Source: Colias croceus (taxonomy: Eukaryota > Arthropoda > Insecta > Lepidoptera > Pieridae). Taken from it: a stretch of DNA of 64,000 nucleotides. A program made the position numbers and the translations under genes. Below the pieces are notes generated by a model that was given only the letters and a program-made list of their open reading frames with translations, had not been told where the DNA came from and ran no database searches. Below, piece after piece: positions 1-11,648 of this stretch. Every line of letters starts with the position of its first letter. Within the stretch, counting starts at the first letter, position 1. The stretch lies in assembly GCF_905220415.1 (NCBI RefSeq), contig NC_059568.1, positions 14,074,001 to 14,138,000 of the forward strand. The letters run 5' to 3'.

Positions 1-600
1 ATGCCGTATCTCGTGAACTCGATTTTAATTTTCTGTGAAACATGCGATATTGTTGGAAAGTATTAACAAGGATTAATACCTGCGTAGGTATCGTAAGGCC
101 TTCTTTTATTTATTTTATGATATGAGTCGACGTAGCTCTGTTTTTAATTACACCTTGTGTGGATAACAGCATAACGTATTTACTAACAACGCGACGTGCG
201 GGGAGTGTCCGTCGGAAAATAAATGAATGCAGTAGGTAGGTAGGTAATTGGCGGAAAATGTCATTGTATTAAGTAAAAAGCGCTGGCTTTATTTGTGTGT
301 TGTTTAAATTATTAGTGCTTGTTAAGTTGTAATTATAATTACGTAATTTAATTTGTATTAAATTTTATAAATCTTATTTTATTTTATGAATAATTTAACT
401 TTTGCGCAAGTATGAAAATAAAGATGTGAAATACGATTAATATTGTCGAATTGTATTTTATTTTCTCTATAATGTCTCTTGAAGCAAACGAGCAGATATT
501 TTCGCGCGGTAGTAATGGAACACAGAAATCTATTCATGTAAAACAAATAGTTCTATCATTGGTAGTTCTTGATTTTAATGAATGTAACAAATAATATTTG
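1..600. other. AT-rich flank without recognisable gene
   Basis: No exon-like open stretch, splice-bounded segment or RNA gene was recognised here. The sequence is AT-rich with scattered poly-A and poly-T tracts. It may be intron or upstream flank of Abl, whose first exon must lie further left or be unrecognisable here. Confidence 0.5.
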
Positions 601-1350
601 AATAAAAATAACTGCGTTAAAAACAACCGACTTCAAAAACGGAAAAGTAAGAAATAAAAAAGATTTGATATTATTAATTACTACATATTATTTTTATGTG
701 CTATTTACTAAAAAGGTTTGATGTCGGTGCATGGGCTTAATACTAAGTGCTTAGTATTTGGCACCGACTTCAAACCTATTTAATAAATAGCACATAAAAA
801 TAATATGTAGTAATTAATAATATCAAATCTTTTTTATTTCTTACTTTTCCGTTTTTGAAGTCGGTTGTTTTTAACGCAGTTATTTTTATTTAATACTTTT
901 TAGTGTATTTTTCAACACGAATCAAACGAGCCCAAACTCGATAAAGTTGAGTCAATATATTATTACTGAGTTCCTATGGCCACCTTCCGATTCCATCATC
1001 AGATCAGCTCCATGTCATGATAATGTTTCATCGCTATCCAATTTACATTCGTATACAAAATTTCAGCTCAATCGGTTACCGGGAAGTGAATCAAAGTTAC
1101 TTGCTACATTGAAATTAAGTCATCGAGTATAGACAAAAATGCTCATAAAATAAAAACTACTAGGCCTAGCCGAATAAAATTTTTATGGGACCAATTCGAC
1201 ACCATCCCGCATCGAACAAAAAAAGAATCACGTAAATCGGTTCAGAAACCTCGGAGTAATCGGTGTACATACATAAAAAAAAAAAAAAAAAAAATATACC
1301 GGCCGAATTGATAACCTCCTCCTTTTTTTTGAAGTCGGTTAAAAAATCCG
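601..1350 (+). mobile_element. Non-autonomous foldback element, copy A
   Basis: The left part (about 601-896) is a near-perfect palindrome of two arms of about 145 bp centred near 748. The right part is a 450-bp body ending in a poly-A tract and 'TTTTGAAGTCGGTTAAAAA'. The outer ends are related: 'TTAAAAACAACCGACTTCAAAAA' type at the left and its complement at the right. The same sequence recurs at 1706-2263 and 33895-34633 and in short form at 60625-60894, which marks it as an interspersed repeat. A short open frame inside (947-1132) occurs in the copies but resembles no protein I know. I do not assign a superfamily. Confidence 0.85.
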
Positions 1351-1705
1351 CAATATCGATACTATTTTGGTCCTGCATTATCGTAAACATATTATGGATA
1401 CTCTGCTACCATATATTTTGAAAAAATTGGGATATTGTCACGTAGTCTCTTCAAGTCGTAGGTATTTGCATCCAAGGCACCTTCAAATCTGTTAATTGCA
1501 TCCAAGGCACCTTCAAATATGTGCTTAATTTTTTCATAAAATCTTTGCGGCTCATTGTTTTTTTCTTTATTTATCTATATTATTTTGATATTATAAGATA
1601 CAGAAATTGTTAAAATTCCATATCATGCCGTAAAATATCGCCACTGACCACCTATAACTTTCCCTGTAAGATAACTGAACATACAGGAATATGGTTTTCG
1701 AGCTT
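1351..1705. repeat. Spacer between two foldback copies, with a short direct repeat
   Basis: This 355-bp spacer separates two copies of the same element. It contains a direct repeat of the motif TTGCATCCAAGGCACCTTC near 1466 and 1496. No gene was seen. Confidence 0.5.
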
Positions 1706-2263
1706 CTAAATAATATGTAGTAATTAATAATATCAAATCTTTTTTATTTCTTACTTTTCCGTTTTTGAAGTCGGTTGTTTTTAACGCAGTTATTTTTATT
1801 TAATACTTTTTAGTGTATTTTTCAACACGAATCAAACGAGCCCAAACTCGATAAAGTTGAGTCAATATATTATTACTGAGTTCCTATGGCCACCTTCCGA
1901 TTCCATCATCAGATCAGCTCCATGTCATGATAATGTTTCATCGCTATCCAATTTACATTCGTATACAAAATTTCAGCTCAATCGGTTACCGGGAAGTGAA
2001 TCAAAGTTACTTGCTACATTGAAATTAAGTCATCGAGTACAGACAAAAATGCTCATAAAATAAAAACTACTAGGCCTAGCCGAATAAAATTTTTATGGGA
2101 CCAATTCGACACCATCCCGCATCGAACAAAAAAAGAATCACGTAAATCGGTTCAGAAACCTCGGAGTAATCGGTGTACATACATAAAAAAAAAAAAAAAA
2201 AAAAAAAAATATACCGGCCGAATTGATAACCTCCTCCTTTTTTTTGAAGTCGGTTAAAAAAGA
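1706..2263 (+). mobile_element. Foldback element, copy B, 5' truncated
   Basis: This copy is nearly identical to 800-1347 of copy A, but it starts inside the inner palindrome arm, so the left arm and loop are missing. Apart from poly-A length I saw very few differences; one is T/C at the TAG/CAG codon that ends the short open frame in copy A. The high similarity implies recent duplication or mobility. Confidence 0.8.
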
Positions 2264-4842
2264 CCTTCTTAGGAATCTATAGTCGTCTGTTGGTACTTAG
2301 TAGTAGTATTAGTATATTCGAACTAGTCGAATGATCTCTATTATTATATTTCTTCCGGAAAGTTGTATTTTTATCTAAAACACAACTTACATAATATCAG
2401 CTAATGAATAATATATAATATGTGAGATTTTTTGCATAATACAAGTCTGTTACATTTCCTCTCAATAAATATCACTGGAGCATATTTCAGCCGCTTTAAT
2501 TAAAATTCAATGAATTAAATAGTCAAAGCTGTGATATGACTGTAGGTAATGATTGAAGTTCATTCGTTCGTGACGAGATTTATCGATATTCCGTCACTGA
2601 ACACGCGTAACGTTTTATTAAAATACCCGCGTTGGATTGTTTACTGTAGTATGTCAAAATTAAATGTCCTTATGTTACACTCTGCTCTCATGAAGCTCCA
2701 CCGTTGTTGATCCATGTATTTCGGTCTACTTAATGACTATGAGAACCGCTTTAATACAGGTCTTTTAATATATCGATGTATCGCGTTGCTAATAGCAACG
2801 AGCGATCATGAATACTTGGATGATGTTATATTGCATTGAAAACATGTTTTCTATTAAATGTTAATGTATAAAACTAGAATTTATAAAATAAACATCTAAA
2901 AATCACTAAACTTTACAGGAATATTTTAATTACGCCGCGCTCGAATACTTCCCATTAATATCGGTTGTGCGATTTTAGTCCTCCGTGATTCGATGACAAA
3001 GAAATACGATTTAAAATTCCAAGTGAGGCCGATCTTGTGATTCTCTGGCATTCACTGCAGTGGAAACCGAGGCGAACCTTTTAAAATCAATAATGTAGTC
3101 CTTTATTCTTTGTTATCGTTTAATAATATTTCTACGTAATTTTCTTTAAAATAAATTAGTTTATTGGATAGAACTCAAGACTACTCCGTTGTTTAGTAAG
3201 AAATATTAATTTCTTAGTAAAGAAATTAAACCTTATTGACTGGACTTATCGTGATGTTTTTTCTGCTTTTAAAAGTATTAAATTTCTAATTATTTCTTCA
3301 TTCCACTACTCCTACTTACTTCACCCGAGGTACATTTTATTTCAAAAAATAGTATCTCTTTGCTTTATCCAGTCAATCCATTATCGGGTGAGCTTAAGTA
3401 GCAGACACAAATAACTTTAAATAGATGTATTTTTATATACGCATTCATTTATGTGAATAGAATATTAAATATAACAAAAGACGAGCGAAATGTAAATGTT
3501 TTTGTCTGTATGGTCAATATAATGTTGTCCTAATACATATAATATTGTCATATAGTAGGTACGTGGTTATCTTTATTACGAAAATAATTTTAGAAGTTTA
3601 CTTCAAAATCACACAAATCTTCAACTTATCTATTCACTGCTTACTATCCTAATGGATATAACTAATTCCTAAGTAGATGCTTTATATTTCAGGAGAATCA
3701 ACAGACGGTAGCGAGGCATGCATCATGCGATTTGTACACTAAATTAACTCTCTCCTCCGCCAGATTAACATCATAGATAATTAAATGCTCACTAAAATTC
3801 AATGACGGAAATAACATATGTACGCTGGGAAGATACGATATCCATATTTAGTTTTGGTAATATAGGTCACACCGTGAAATCTTCTAAATGTGTTTGGTAC
3901 GTGTGCTGTGTACTGTGTATGCTCGATGTAATTTTTGGTACGTCCTGGGAGAGATGATGAATGGTTTGCAATAATTAATGTGGTCTGAACCTCTTGCTGG
4001 TTTTGGGTACATTTAATGGCTCCTTTGTTTACATTTTAGGTGGACTTGGCTCGACGTTCGCGGTTATAAATGGTGTCCTATAGTAAGACGACGAGATTAA
4101 AAATTCGTGGCCGCTTTTAGAAGACGTTAATTTTTGATTGGCTCTGATATTATTTATGCCAGAAAGTGGAGTAGGGTTGATCATGCTCTAATTTTAAATA
4201 TTTAATTTTCAATGTAAGCGTTTATTTATAGTTTTCGTTGATATTGATATTATGTCGTAGTTAGACCAATTGAGACCCACATTGTGACTGGAAATAATAA
4301 AAGTTCCAAAAATAATGTAATCCTGAGTTAATTGACTGTCACTTAAGCAAAATATTTTTCGACTATTAGTAATGAGCTGCCTCGTGTAATTCCTTGGAGT
4401 TCATATTTTTCTTGTAATTTCAAACACAATTATTATTGATTTTAGGATTTAGTATAATTTCTGAAAGTTCAAGTGAGACTAAAACTAGGTTGTGTATCTT
4501 ATGACTATTGTTAATGAGAAGCTTCATGTAATTCCGTCGAGTACTTTGTTTTTTTGTAATTTCATATATACAATTAGTTAGTATTGTTTGTAGGATTATT
4601 TCTGAAAGTTCAAGTAGGCTTAGACTAAAAGTAGGTTGTGTAGGTTATGACTATCGTTAATTATTACCTTCATGTAAATCTATCAAGTACATTGTTTCTT
4701 TGTTATTTCAAATACAATTAACTATTATTGTTTTTAGGATTATCTATTTCTAAAAGCCCACGTACACTAAGAATTATATAACTATAAAAATCATAGCTCC
4801 GAAAAATATCGTCAGTACATCTCAATTCAAAACGCGAGCGTA
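2264..4842. other. AT-rich sequence, nothing recognised
   Basis: No coding, RNA or clear repeat feature was seen. Loosely repeated stretches of 'TTCATGTAATTCC' / 'CAATTATTATTG' type around 4380-4740 suggest a degenerate tandem repeat. Confidence 0.45.
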
Positions 4843-5168
4843 TTGAAAAATAATCATTCACAGATTGTGAGATTTTAATGACCCACGCTCCGATGGGGTT
4901 GGTAGCTTGTGCTCACTTCCGGGATATTATAAAGCTGAAGAGTTTGTTTGTTTGTTTGAACGCACTAATCTCAGGAACTACTGATCCGATTTGAAAAATT
5001 GTTTACGTGTTACATGTTAGAAGGCTATAGGCTATATATTATCACGCTAAAACCAACAGGAGCCGAGCAATGCGGGTGAAACCGCGGAGCACAGGTAGTT
5101 GAAAAATAATCATTCACAGATTTTAATGACCCTCCGGTGGGGTTGGTAGTTTGTGCTCGCTTCCGGGA
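4843..5168 (+). mobile_element. Helitron-like fragment inside a 75-bp direct duplication
   Basis: The core, about 4924-5097, has the features of Lepidoptera Helitron-like repeats: a start of type ATTATAAAGCTGAAGAG, 'TTTGTTTGTTTG', and an end with 'GCGGGTGAAACCGCGG'. The usual CTAG terminus is mutated to GTAG. It is flanked by imperfect direct copies of about 75 bp (4843-4923 and 5099-5168), each containing TTGAAAAATAATCATTCACA and 'GGGGTTGGTAG'. Helitrons do not make long target duplications, so the flank was probably duplicated separately. Confidence 0.65.
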
Positions 5169-5376
5169 AGCCTCTTTGATCAGCCAGCCCGTATACGCGA
5201 CTTTGAGCCTGCCACGTATTTCCAATTGTGTATACTAACCCTATTATTTCTAGGGACAATGTCGTTAATTGTGACACTGTGACATAGGATTTTGGAGTGG
5301 ACGAGATTTGGTAGTCAAATTGGTAAGGTTGTGAGTTGTGATTTGAAATTTATTAGTTACTTAAACATATATATGT

Positions 5377-5580
5377 ACTAGCGGTCCATCCCGACTTCGC
5401 TCGTGGTACGTATTTCGCAATAAAATCCTATGTTTGTATTATGTATCCTATGTTCTTTCTAAGGTTCTAAAGATTGTCTGTGCCTAATTTCATCAAAATC
5501 GGTTGAGAGGTTTTTAGCGGGAAAGCGTAACAGACAGAAAGACAGGCAGAGTTACTTTCGCATTTATAATATTATTATTG
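5377..5580 (-). mobile_element. Helitron-like element
   Basis: On the minus strand it starts near 'TAATATTATAAATGCGAAAG' and ends in '...CGAAGTCGGGATGGACCGCTAGT', with CTAG at 5378-5381. This matches the non-autonomous Helitron-like repeats common in Lepidoptera (Lep1 type). It has no coding capacity. Confidence 0.75.
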
Positions 5581-8399
5581 TAGGGATAGTAGGGATATGA
5601 ATAATGTAGTGCAGCCATTATTTGTTACGCCCAAATGTATAATAAATAAAAATAATTATTTTGTAAACTTGTTTATCAAAATGTATTTGAATTGTACGGA
5701 TGTATTTTTTATACCAATTAATTTCATCAATATGGACACCTACAAAGATAAACATCCACTTCCAAATATTAAAATGTAACATTTAACTGCAATACATCGT
5801 ACATTTCACAATAATACCCTTAAAGTCGAAATAATATCGATTCCGCGTACGTACGTACGTAGTAGGTACAGACGCTATTGGTAAACGGCAATTACGCGTC
5901 CTGGCGGTTTGTACAAGCCATTTATGTAATTCCCCGATTTTGTTCATACATGATACAATGCACGAGGATCAAATTAAATTTTCACTTCACGACCGACGTT
6001 CAAACCACGCTCGCGGCGATTTTGTTTTTTCAAAAATTCAATTCTGTTGAGTAGCAGCGGGCAACAGCTGTGTTTTGTATGGTTTTGTATCGGGAAAACG
6101 TTATTGTTTCGTTTACCTGTAAAAATATAGAAGTTGAATGCGAACGTATTGAATTATTTGATACATTTTAGTATAAACGAAACAAGTACATATTCAATAT
6201 ATTTTTAAAGCGAAATATAATAAAAAGCAGCGATATGTAGGTATGAAAGCTGACTAAAATGCCTCGGGATAACGTTCTGTTTCAGACTCAAAACTTCTTA
6301 TACCTTGGATATAGTGTACCTAGTCTGTAATAAATCACGTTATAAATTCTAACTAAATAAACCGTAAGCTTAAATTCCACTTCCAAAGACAGCTTTATTA
6401 TATACGAGAGACAAAATTTATGACATATCCTTATTAATGTTAGTTGGTCTAAATAACAATTAAATTAAAATACGTTTGTCCGAAACTACATGATAATACT
6501 TCTAATAGTAATATTATCAAGTAGTTTCAAATAATTATCAACTCAGTAAAGTATCCAGAAAACCAATTAAAAAATACGACACCGTCCATGCCTTTACACT
6601 AGCATAGCATTTTTACGCCTCAAGTCAGCCAGCCGACATAAATGAATACCAATAATAACTGGCCGAGTCCTCTGCGTTTTTATAGTCAGTTTCGGATATT
6701 ATTAGACGTTAATTGTCGGCTCAATTCGGTTAAGTACGGCGTCACGTGACTCACCGGCCCACTGGCCATATGCGGCATGAGGCAACGTGTGTGACTTGAT
6801 TTTAATTAAACCACTCTTTACTTATCCTAAATGTGAGACGGGAACCTGATATGTGCAGCGTTTGGCGCTCGATTGTTGCCAATTTTGTATGGGATACCTT
6901 GATGGGTGAAGGGTGCTCCTTTTTGCTACTAGATATCATTGGCTTGACTCTGCCTGAGATATATTTATGACGTTTATATATTGTAGAAAGATTTTTATTA
7001 GTTACATCTGTCCCCTGAACCACTAGGGATGAGGTGGTATTACTTTGGTGGTTATTGAGAAGATTTTGAATTGTTCTAGACAGATCTTGCCAAAAAATAA
7101 GTTAGATAACTATATACTTTTTTAATTGTGTCTCAGGTTTTTCAGACTAGGATAGGTTGTCTGGAAAATCGACAAATGCAATAAGATTGAACACTGCAAT
7201 TATTTTTAAATGATCAATACGAAAAATATTAATAATGCCACAATGAGACAAAAAATATCGTGGACATATGAAATTCCTATAAAATTTAAAACCGGAATAT
7301 TCACGAGCACAGGTACGCAGCAAGAATGAAAATTTGCAACAACATCTTGACTTTTTGTCCTCTCAGATAGCTCACATTGAGCGACACGTATGCAGGCCCG
7401 TTACACTATTATTATAAATTGCCACAACTGGATTACGCCGAGTACCGTATGTACAATTGCACCTCAAAGGCCGCAAAGTTCTTACAACTGTATTTGTAGA
7501 GGCAACAAACATTAATAATTTAAAGATACCTACCGCTGACCAGGTAAATGTTCTGCCAAGATTCATCTTATCATTTGATGATGATTGTTTCTTCGAGTCC
7601 ACGAAAGGAATGAAAATATGCAACAAGGTTTAACCCATTGAGCCCCGAGCGGCCCGATCGGGCCACGACACAATAGATTTTCTGTGTCTGTGATTCCGGG
7701 GCCTGAGTTATTAAGCAATAGGGTTAAAGTTTCTTGCCCAGACACGCCTTATTATTTATAGCTGTAAAAAGAGTAAAGCGTACTCTCTGACCTACCAATT
7801 ACACACAAAATATAAAAAAATGTTCTGTCAGGTGTCCAGACTTATCGAATATACCTATCTAAAAAGTTCTTAAAAATATGCCAGAAGATGTTTTGTTAAA
7901 AACAGTGACAGTAATTTTAAATATATAGATGATATAATTTCTCCGCTCCAACTAATAAACGTGTTTTTAATGTATCAATATAAATTACGTGATAGTTTCG
8001 CTTTGGCAAATTAACTCACGTTTATGGTATTGAAAGTGGTTTATTTAATTATGACAGTGGATTATAAACTAGTGGTTTTAACTTCTAAATGCAATGCGGT
8101 TAATTTAGCTATCACTAATTAGTGCCAAAACACGGTTATAGATAATGTATATTATCATGAGGTATATTTCAGATTACCATTAATATAAAAAATGCATTAA
8201 GTTCTGATAGTAATCGTTCTTAATCGAGCTTTATATAAATTAAAATAGGTTTCGTTTACAGCTGCATTGAGATAATTTAGAAGCATGTTGAAGAAAAACG
8301 ATCAACAGAATTAAAGCTGTCTCAGAAATAAATGGTAAATCGATAAATTTATATTTGAAAGAAAGAAAGAAAGAAACATTTATTTATCAAGGACAGCAC

Positions 8400-8400
<1 letters not shown>

Positions 8401-8432
<32 letters not shown>
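8401..8432. repeat. (AC)16 microsatellite
   Basis: A perfect dinucleotide run just after a (GAAA)n run. Confidence 0.97.
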
Positions 8433-8434
<2 letters not shown>

Positions 8435-9242
8435 ACATCGACTTTAAAACAAAAAACATAAAAGTTAAATAAGAAAACACCACAACAAGAAATAATAATA
8501 TTTGCTAGATAAAGTCTGTATATAATTTATATAAGTGACTTAAAATTTTCCAACTTTTGTATTCTACTTTTCTTCATACTACTGGTTGTTTTTGGAAAGG
8601 AGTCGAATATAATAGTATAGACGTGGATCATATAACCTTAAATTAAACCTTTACATATTTTGTAATGTAACGCGAACGAAAGGTCTAGAGTTTACACTAC
8701 AGGAACGTGAGCGAGTAGCTGGAAGCTGTAAAATTTCCCTTGCCTCGATTCAGTCACTTCGAAAGGCTATTGACGAGTTGGAAATATGAGATTTTTAGTT
8801 ATGAAGTCAACATCAAAGGAATTCACTATTGAAGTTTCTCCGTAAAGAAAAATTCCTGTTATGTCGATATAATATCGTGACTTATCCTGCACATGAACTT
8901 GAATCTTCAAGGGGACTTTATTACTTCAATATACGGTACGGATTTATAATATCAAGCTCGATATTTTCCTTTTCTGAGAAATCTGATGGCTTGTAAATGC
9001 AACAAGTTTTTGATTTTATTTTAACTTAGAAGATTTAAACACTTGATAAGATTCCGTATATTTTAAGAATGGATACCAACAAAGGACCGTGCTAGGATAC
9101 AAAAGTTTGGAAAAATCGATAACTTTAGTTATTGGAAAATTTGGTAAAATCATTTTAAATTCTGAATTGGCGCAAATGTAATTAAATTTTATCCAAACTC
9201 GAAAGAGAAGTAGGTTATTAATTGGACTGTATGTTTTTATAT

Positions 9243-9279
9243 AGCGGAATAATCGTATAACAAATACGATTATTCCGCC
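9243..9279. repeat. Short perfect hairpin
   Basis: GCGGAATAATCGTAT is followed by a short loop and its exact reverse complement, giving a 15-bp stem. The role is unknown. Confidence 0.7.
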
Positions 9280-9480
9280 AATTAAAAATGTATTTTCATG
9301 ATACGTTTTTTGATTGTTAGGTTGTGTAATATTAAAATAATTCTTTATAAATTTAATAATCGGCGTTTTCTAAACAATCTCAAACTATTGTCGTGTTCTT
9401 TATCTTGTTTGTTCACTGTCGGTATTGATTTGATCCCTGAAAATAAATTATCATTAATTATTCAAGCACTTGGAAAGGTC

Positions 9481-9696
9481 ACATCACCAAAGGTCACAAT
9501 AACATCACAGGTGTATTGATCTCGTTTCAAGTGATTATAAGATAATCCCTGAAGACTTGACGCTATTGGTGACAGCCTAGTGTAATACACATCACCAAAG
9601 GTCACAATAACATCACAGGTGTATTGATCTCGTTTCAAGTGATTATAAGATAATCCCTGAAGACTTGACGCTATTGGTGACAGCCTAGTGTAATAG
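9481..9696. repeat. Exact 108-bp tandem duplication, two copies
   Basis: Unit 1 (9481-9588) and unit 2 (9589-9696) appear identical apart from the terminal bases. Since 108 is divisible by three, the minus-strand frame 9737-9462 stays open and contains the same 36-residue block twice. I see no match to a known protein domain, so coding is unproven. Confidence 0.9.
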
Positions 9697-10224
9697 GATT
9701 TCATCCTGTCTGGATCTAGACTGTAAACGGAGCGCAAACCGTTCTCAAGTAATCACTTAATGCAAACTTCTTCATGCTTCGAGGGTTTCCTTGCTGAGAC
9801 CTTTAAACTACGGCTTTTAATTTACTTTTAATGATCGTCGACGTCGGCCATTCAGAGACACGCGATTCGAGCGGTCGCCTGCAAATTCTTGTAGGTAGTT
9901 TAAAGTAGCGGCGTTAAGTTTTAAACGGTGATAAACTATGTTAGAAGATAATTGAAAGATAATGCTTTTGAGGTAGTTGAAAAAAAATAATGTGAAAAAG
10001 AGAAAGGGTACCTAATATTTCAAAATATGTATTGCAAATGAATAGAAACAGTTACAGTTGTAATGAGCCACATTATAAAATAAAATAAATGTTTCGAATG
10101 GAAAATTGAAAGCTTTCACAAATTTAATAATTTCTGCATAATGAGTGGCTATACATTTTTAATGCTTACAACATATACAGTCAGATTAGGAGAGATTATG
10201 GATATGGATATGTGAGAATTTAAT

Positions 10225-10445
10225 CCATACTAATATTATAAATGCGAAAGTAACTCTGTCTGTCTGTCTGTCTGTTACTCAATCACGCCTTAACTACTGA
10301 ACCAATTTGCATGAAATTTGGTATAGAGATATTTTGATACCCGAGAAAGGACATAGGATAAGTTTTATCCCGGAGATCCCACAGGAACGGGAACTATGCG
10401 GGTTTTTCTTTGACTTCGCGGGCGATGCCGCGGGTGGAAAGCTAG
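10225..10445 (+). mobile_element. Helitron-like element (Lep1 type)
   Basis: It starts with 'CTAATATTATAAATGCGAAAG', followed by a TCTG repeat and 'GAAATTTGGTAT'. It ends in 'GCGATGCCGCGGGTGGAAAG' plus CTAG at 10442-10445, followed by T. The GC-rich hairpin near the 3' end and the CTAG terminus are Helitron hallmarks. It has no TIRs and no coding capacity. Confidence 0.85.
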
Positions 10446-11548
10446 TATGCTATATATGGTATCGGATTACAATTAATGCACATATACCAATGATCAAATA
10501 TGTGACAGCACTGCCAAATGAATTTCTAGGATATTGGTATGCATCCAACATCTAGCTGAAACAGATTATTGAATTGCCTTAACGTCTAATTGTCTATTCA
10601 TCTGCAATCTGGTAATTACAAGATGCAATTAACGTCATGTCTATGCACAGATAATATCTAACGTAGAATAATACGGTCTCACTTGCATTAGTCGGACAGT
10701 TACATTTGTACAAAACTTTTTGAAACCTGACTCGACATTTTCCTGTAATTTCACTAAAGCTCTTTTCAATTTTGTTGGAGAACTGAATCTAAAACAATAT
10801 AGTCAAAGCGACTAGTATACATGGAACATGAGAGTACACATATAATATCTCAACCCCCAGGGACGAGGTGTATAACGCAATATGAAGCTTTTACGTTTTG
10901 CCGTAGGTACTAGGTACATAGTACGTTTTATTACATTTCTTGCCTCGCGTCATAACACATCTCGATTCCACGAAACGAATTAAAATGCAGCGACTATTGA
11001 AGGCACCTCGCGTCGTGCCGATTATGCAATGCGAATGTCAATGTTGGAAAATAAAATTCCTTTTCGACTTCATATCAATCGGTACCTACGTCTCAACTCT
11101 CAAGATACGGCAATTCTCAATATAATTTTTCAAAGAAATCTCGGAAGCGCTAGGTATTAGTATAATAATCTAGGCAGCTTTTATTATTCGTGTGGACAAA
11201 TTGAACGGCGCTGCTATCTGATAAAATAGACAAAAAAAAAATTAGGAAAAAAAACAAAATTATGTATAACTACATTTATTGTATGTACGAGAAACGCTTT
11301 AACGCAAATACCCATCAATAATCACATCGACGTCCATTTTGAATTTCACGTTGAAATTCTATCCTCGTAGGTCGCGCTCGAAATCTGCATTTTTGCAACT
11401 TCATAAGGGTCAAATTGTTTTATGTTTTATGGGATTATTTGTGACGGTCACGTGCGTAGTATGTCGAACGATAAAATTTATAATAAGTAGGTAGTTAATC
11501 AGAAAAGTGTCGGGTAAATTATGCAATGTTGTATGGGGTTTTTTGCAG
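10446..11548. other. Upstream flank of first visible Abl exon
   Basis: I searched for the expected N-terminal exon, which should end one base into a Glu or Gly codon and be followed by GT. No convincing candidate was seen. This is probably intron. Confidence 0.4.
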
Positions 11549-11648
11549 AAGCACTCCTGCAGAGTCGTCCCCTGCCGCACATCCCGGACCTACCAGATGG
11601 AGAGGCCACCGCGCCGGCTGTGCCGCTACCCCTCGATTCCGCCAACAG
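11549..11648 (+). CDS. Abl: Abl exon 1 of window (N-terminal cap region)
   Basis: Reads [g]aa-GCA-CTC-CTG and so on, giving ALLQSRPLPHIPDLPDGEAT and ending in DSAN plus two bases of Arg34. The 'EALLQSRPLPHIP' block is the conserved insect Abl segment before SH3. The acceptor is TTTTTTGCAG and the donor 'CAACAG|GT'. It enters in phase 1 and leaves in phase 2. The exon carries no ATG, so the start codon lies in an upstream exon that I did not find. Confidence 0.9.

Larger units (their letters stand above)
5581..10224. other. Non-coding flank
   Basis: No exon was recognised. The interval contains a (GAAA)n run at 8357-8375, an (AC)n microsatellite, a short hairpin and a 108-bp tandem duplication (all but the first listed separately). 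A GC-rich segment near 7640-7700 and weak open frames at 7372-7745 on the minus strand may be decayed transposon, but I cannot name it. Confidence 0.5.

Noticed and set aside
7372..7745. Minus-strand frames with a YGTRRNPVVAIYNN-like stretch
   Set aside because: A vague resemblance to a decayed transposase, possibly piggyBac-like. Too weak and too short to call.
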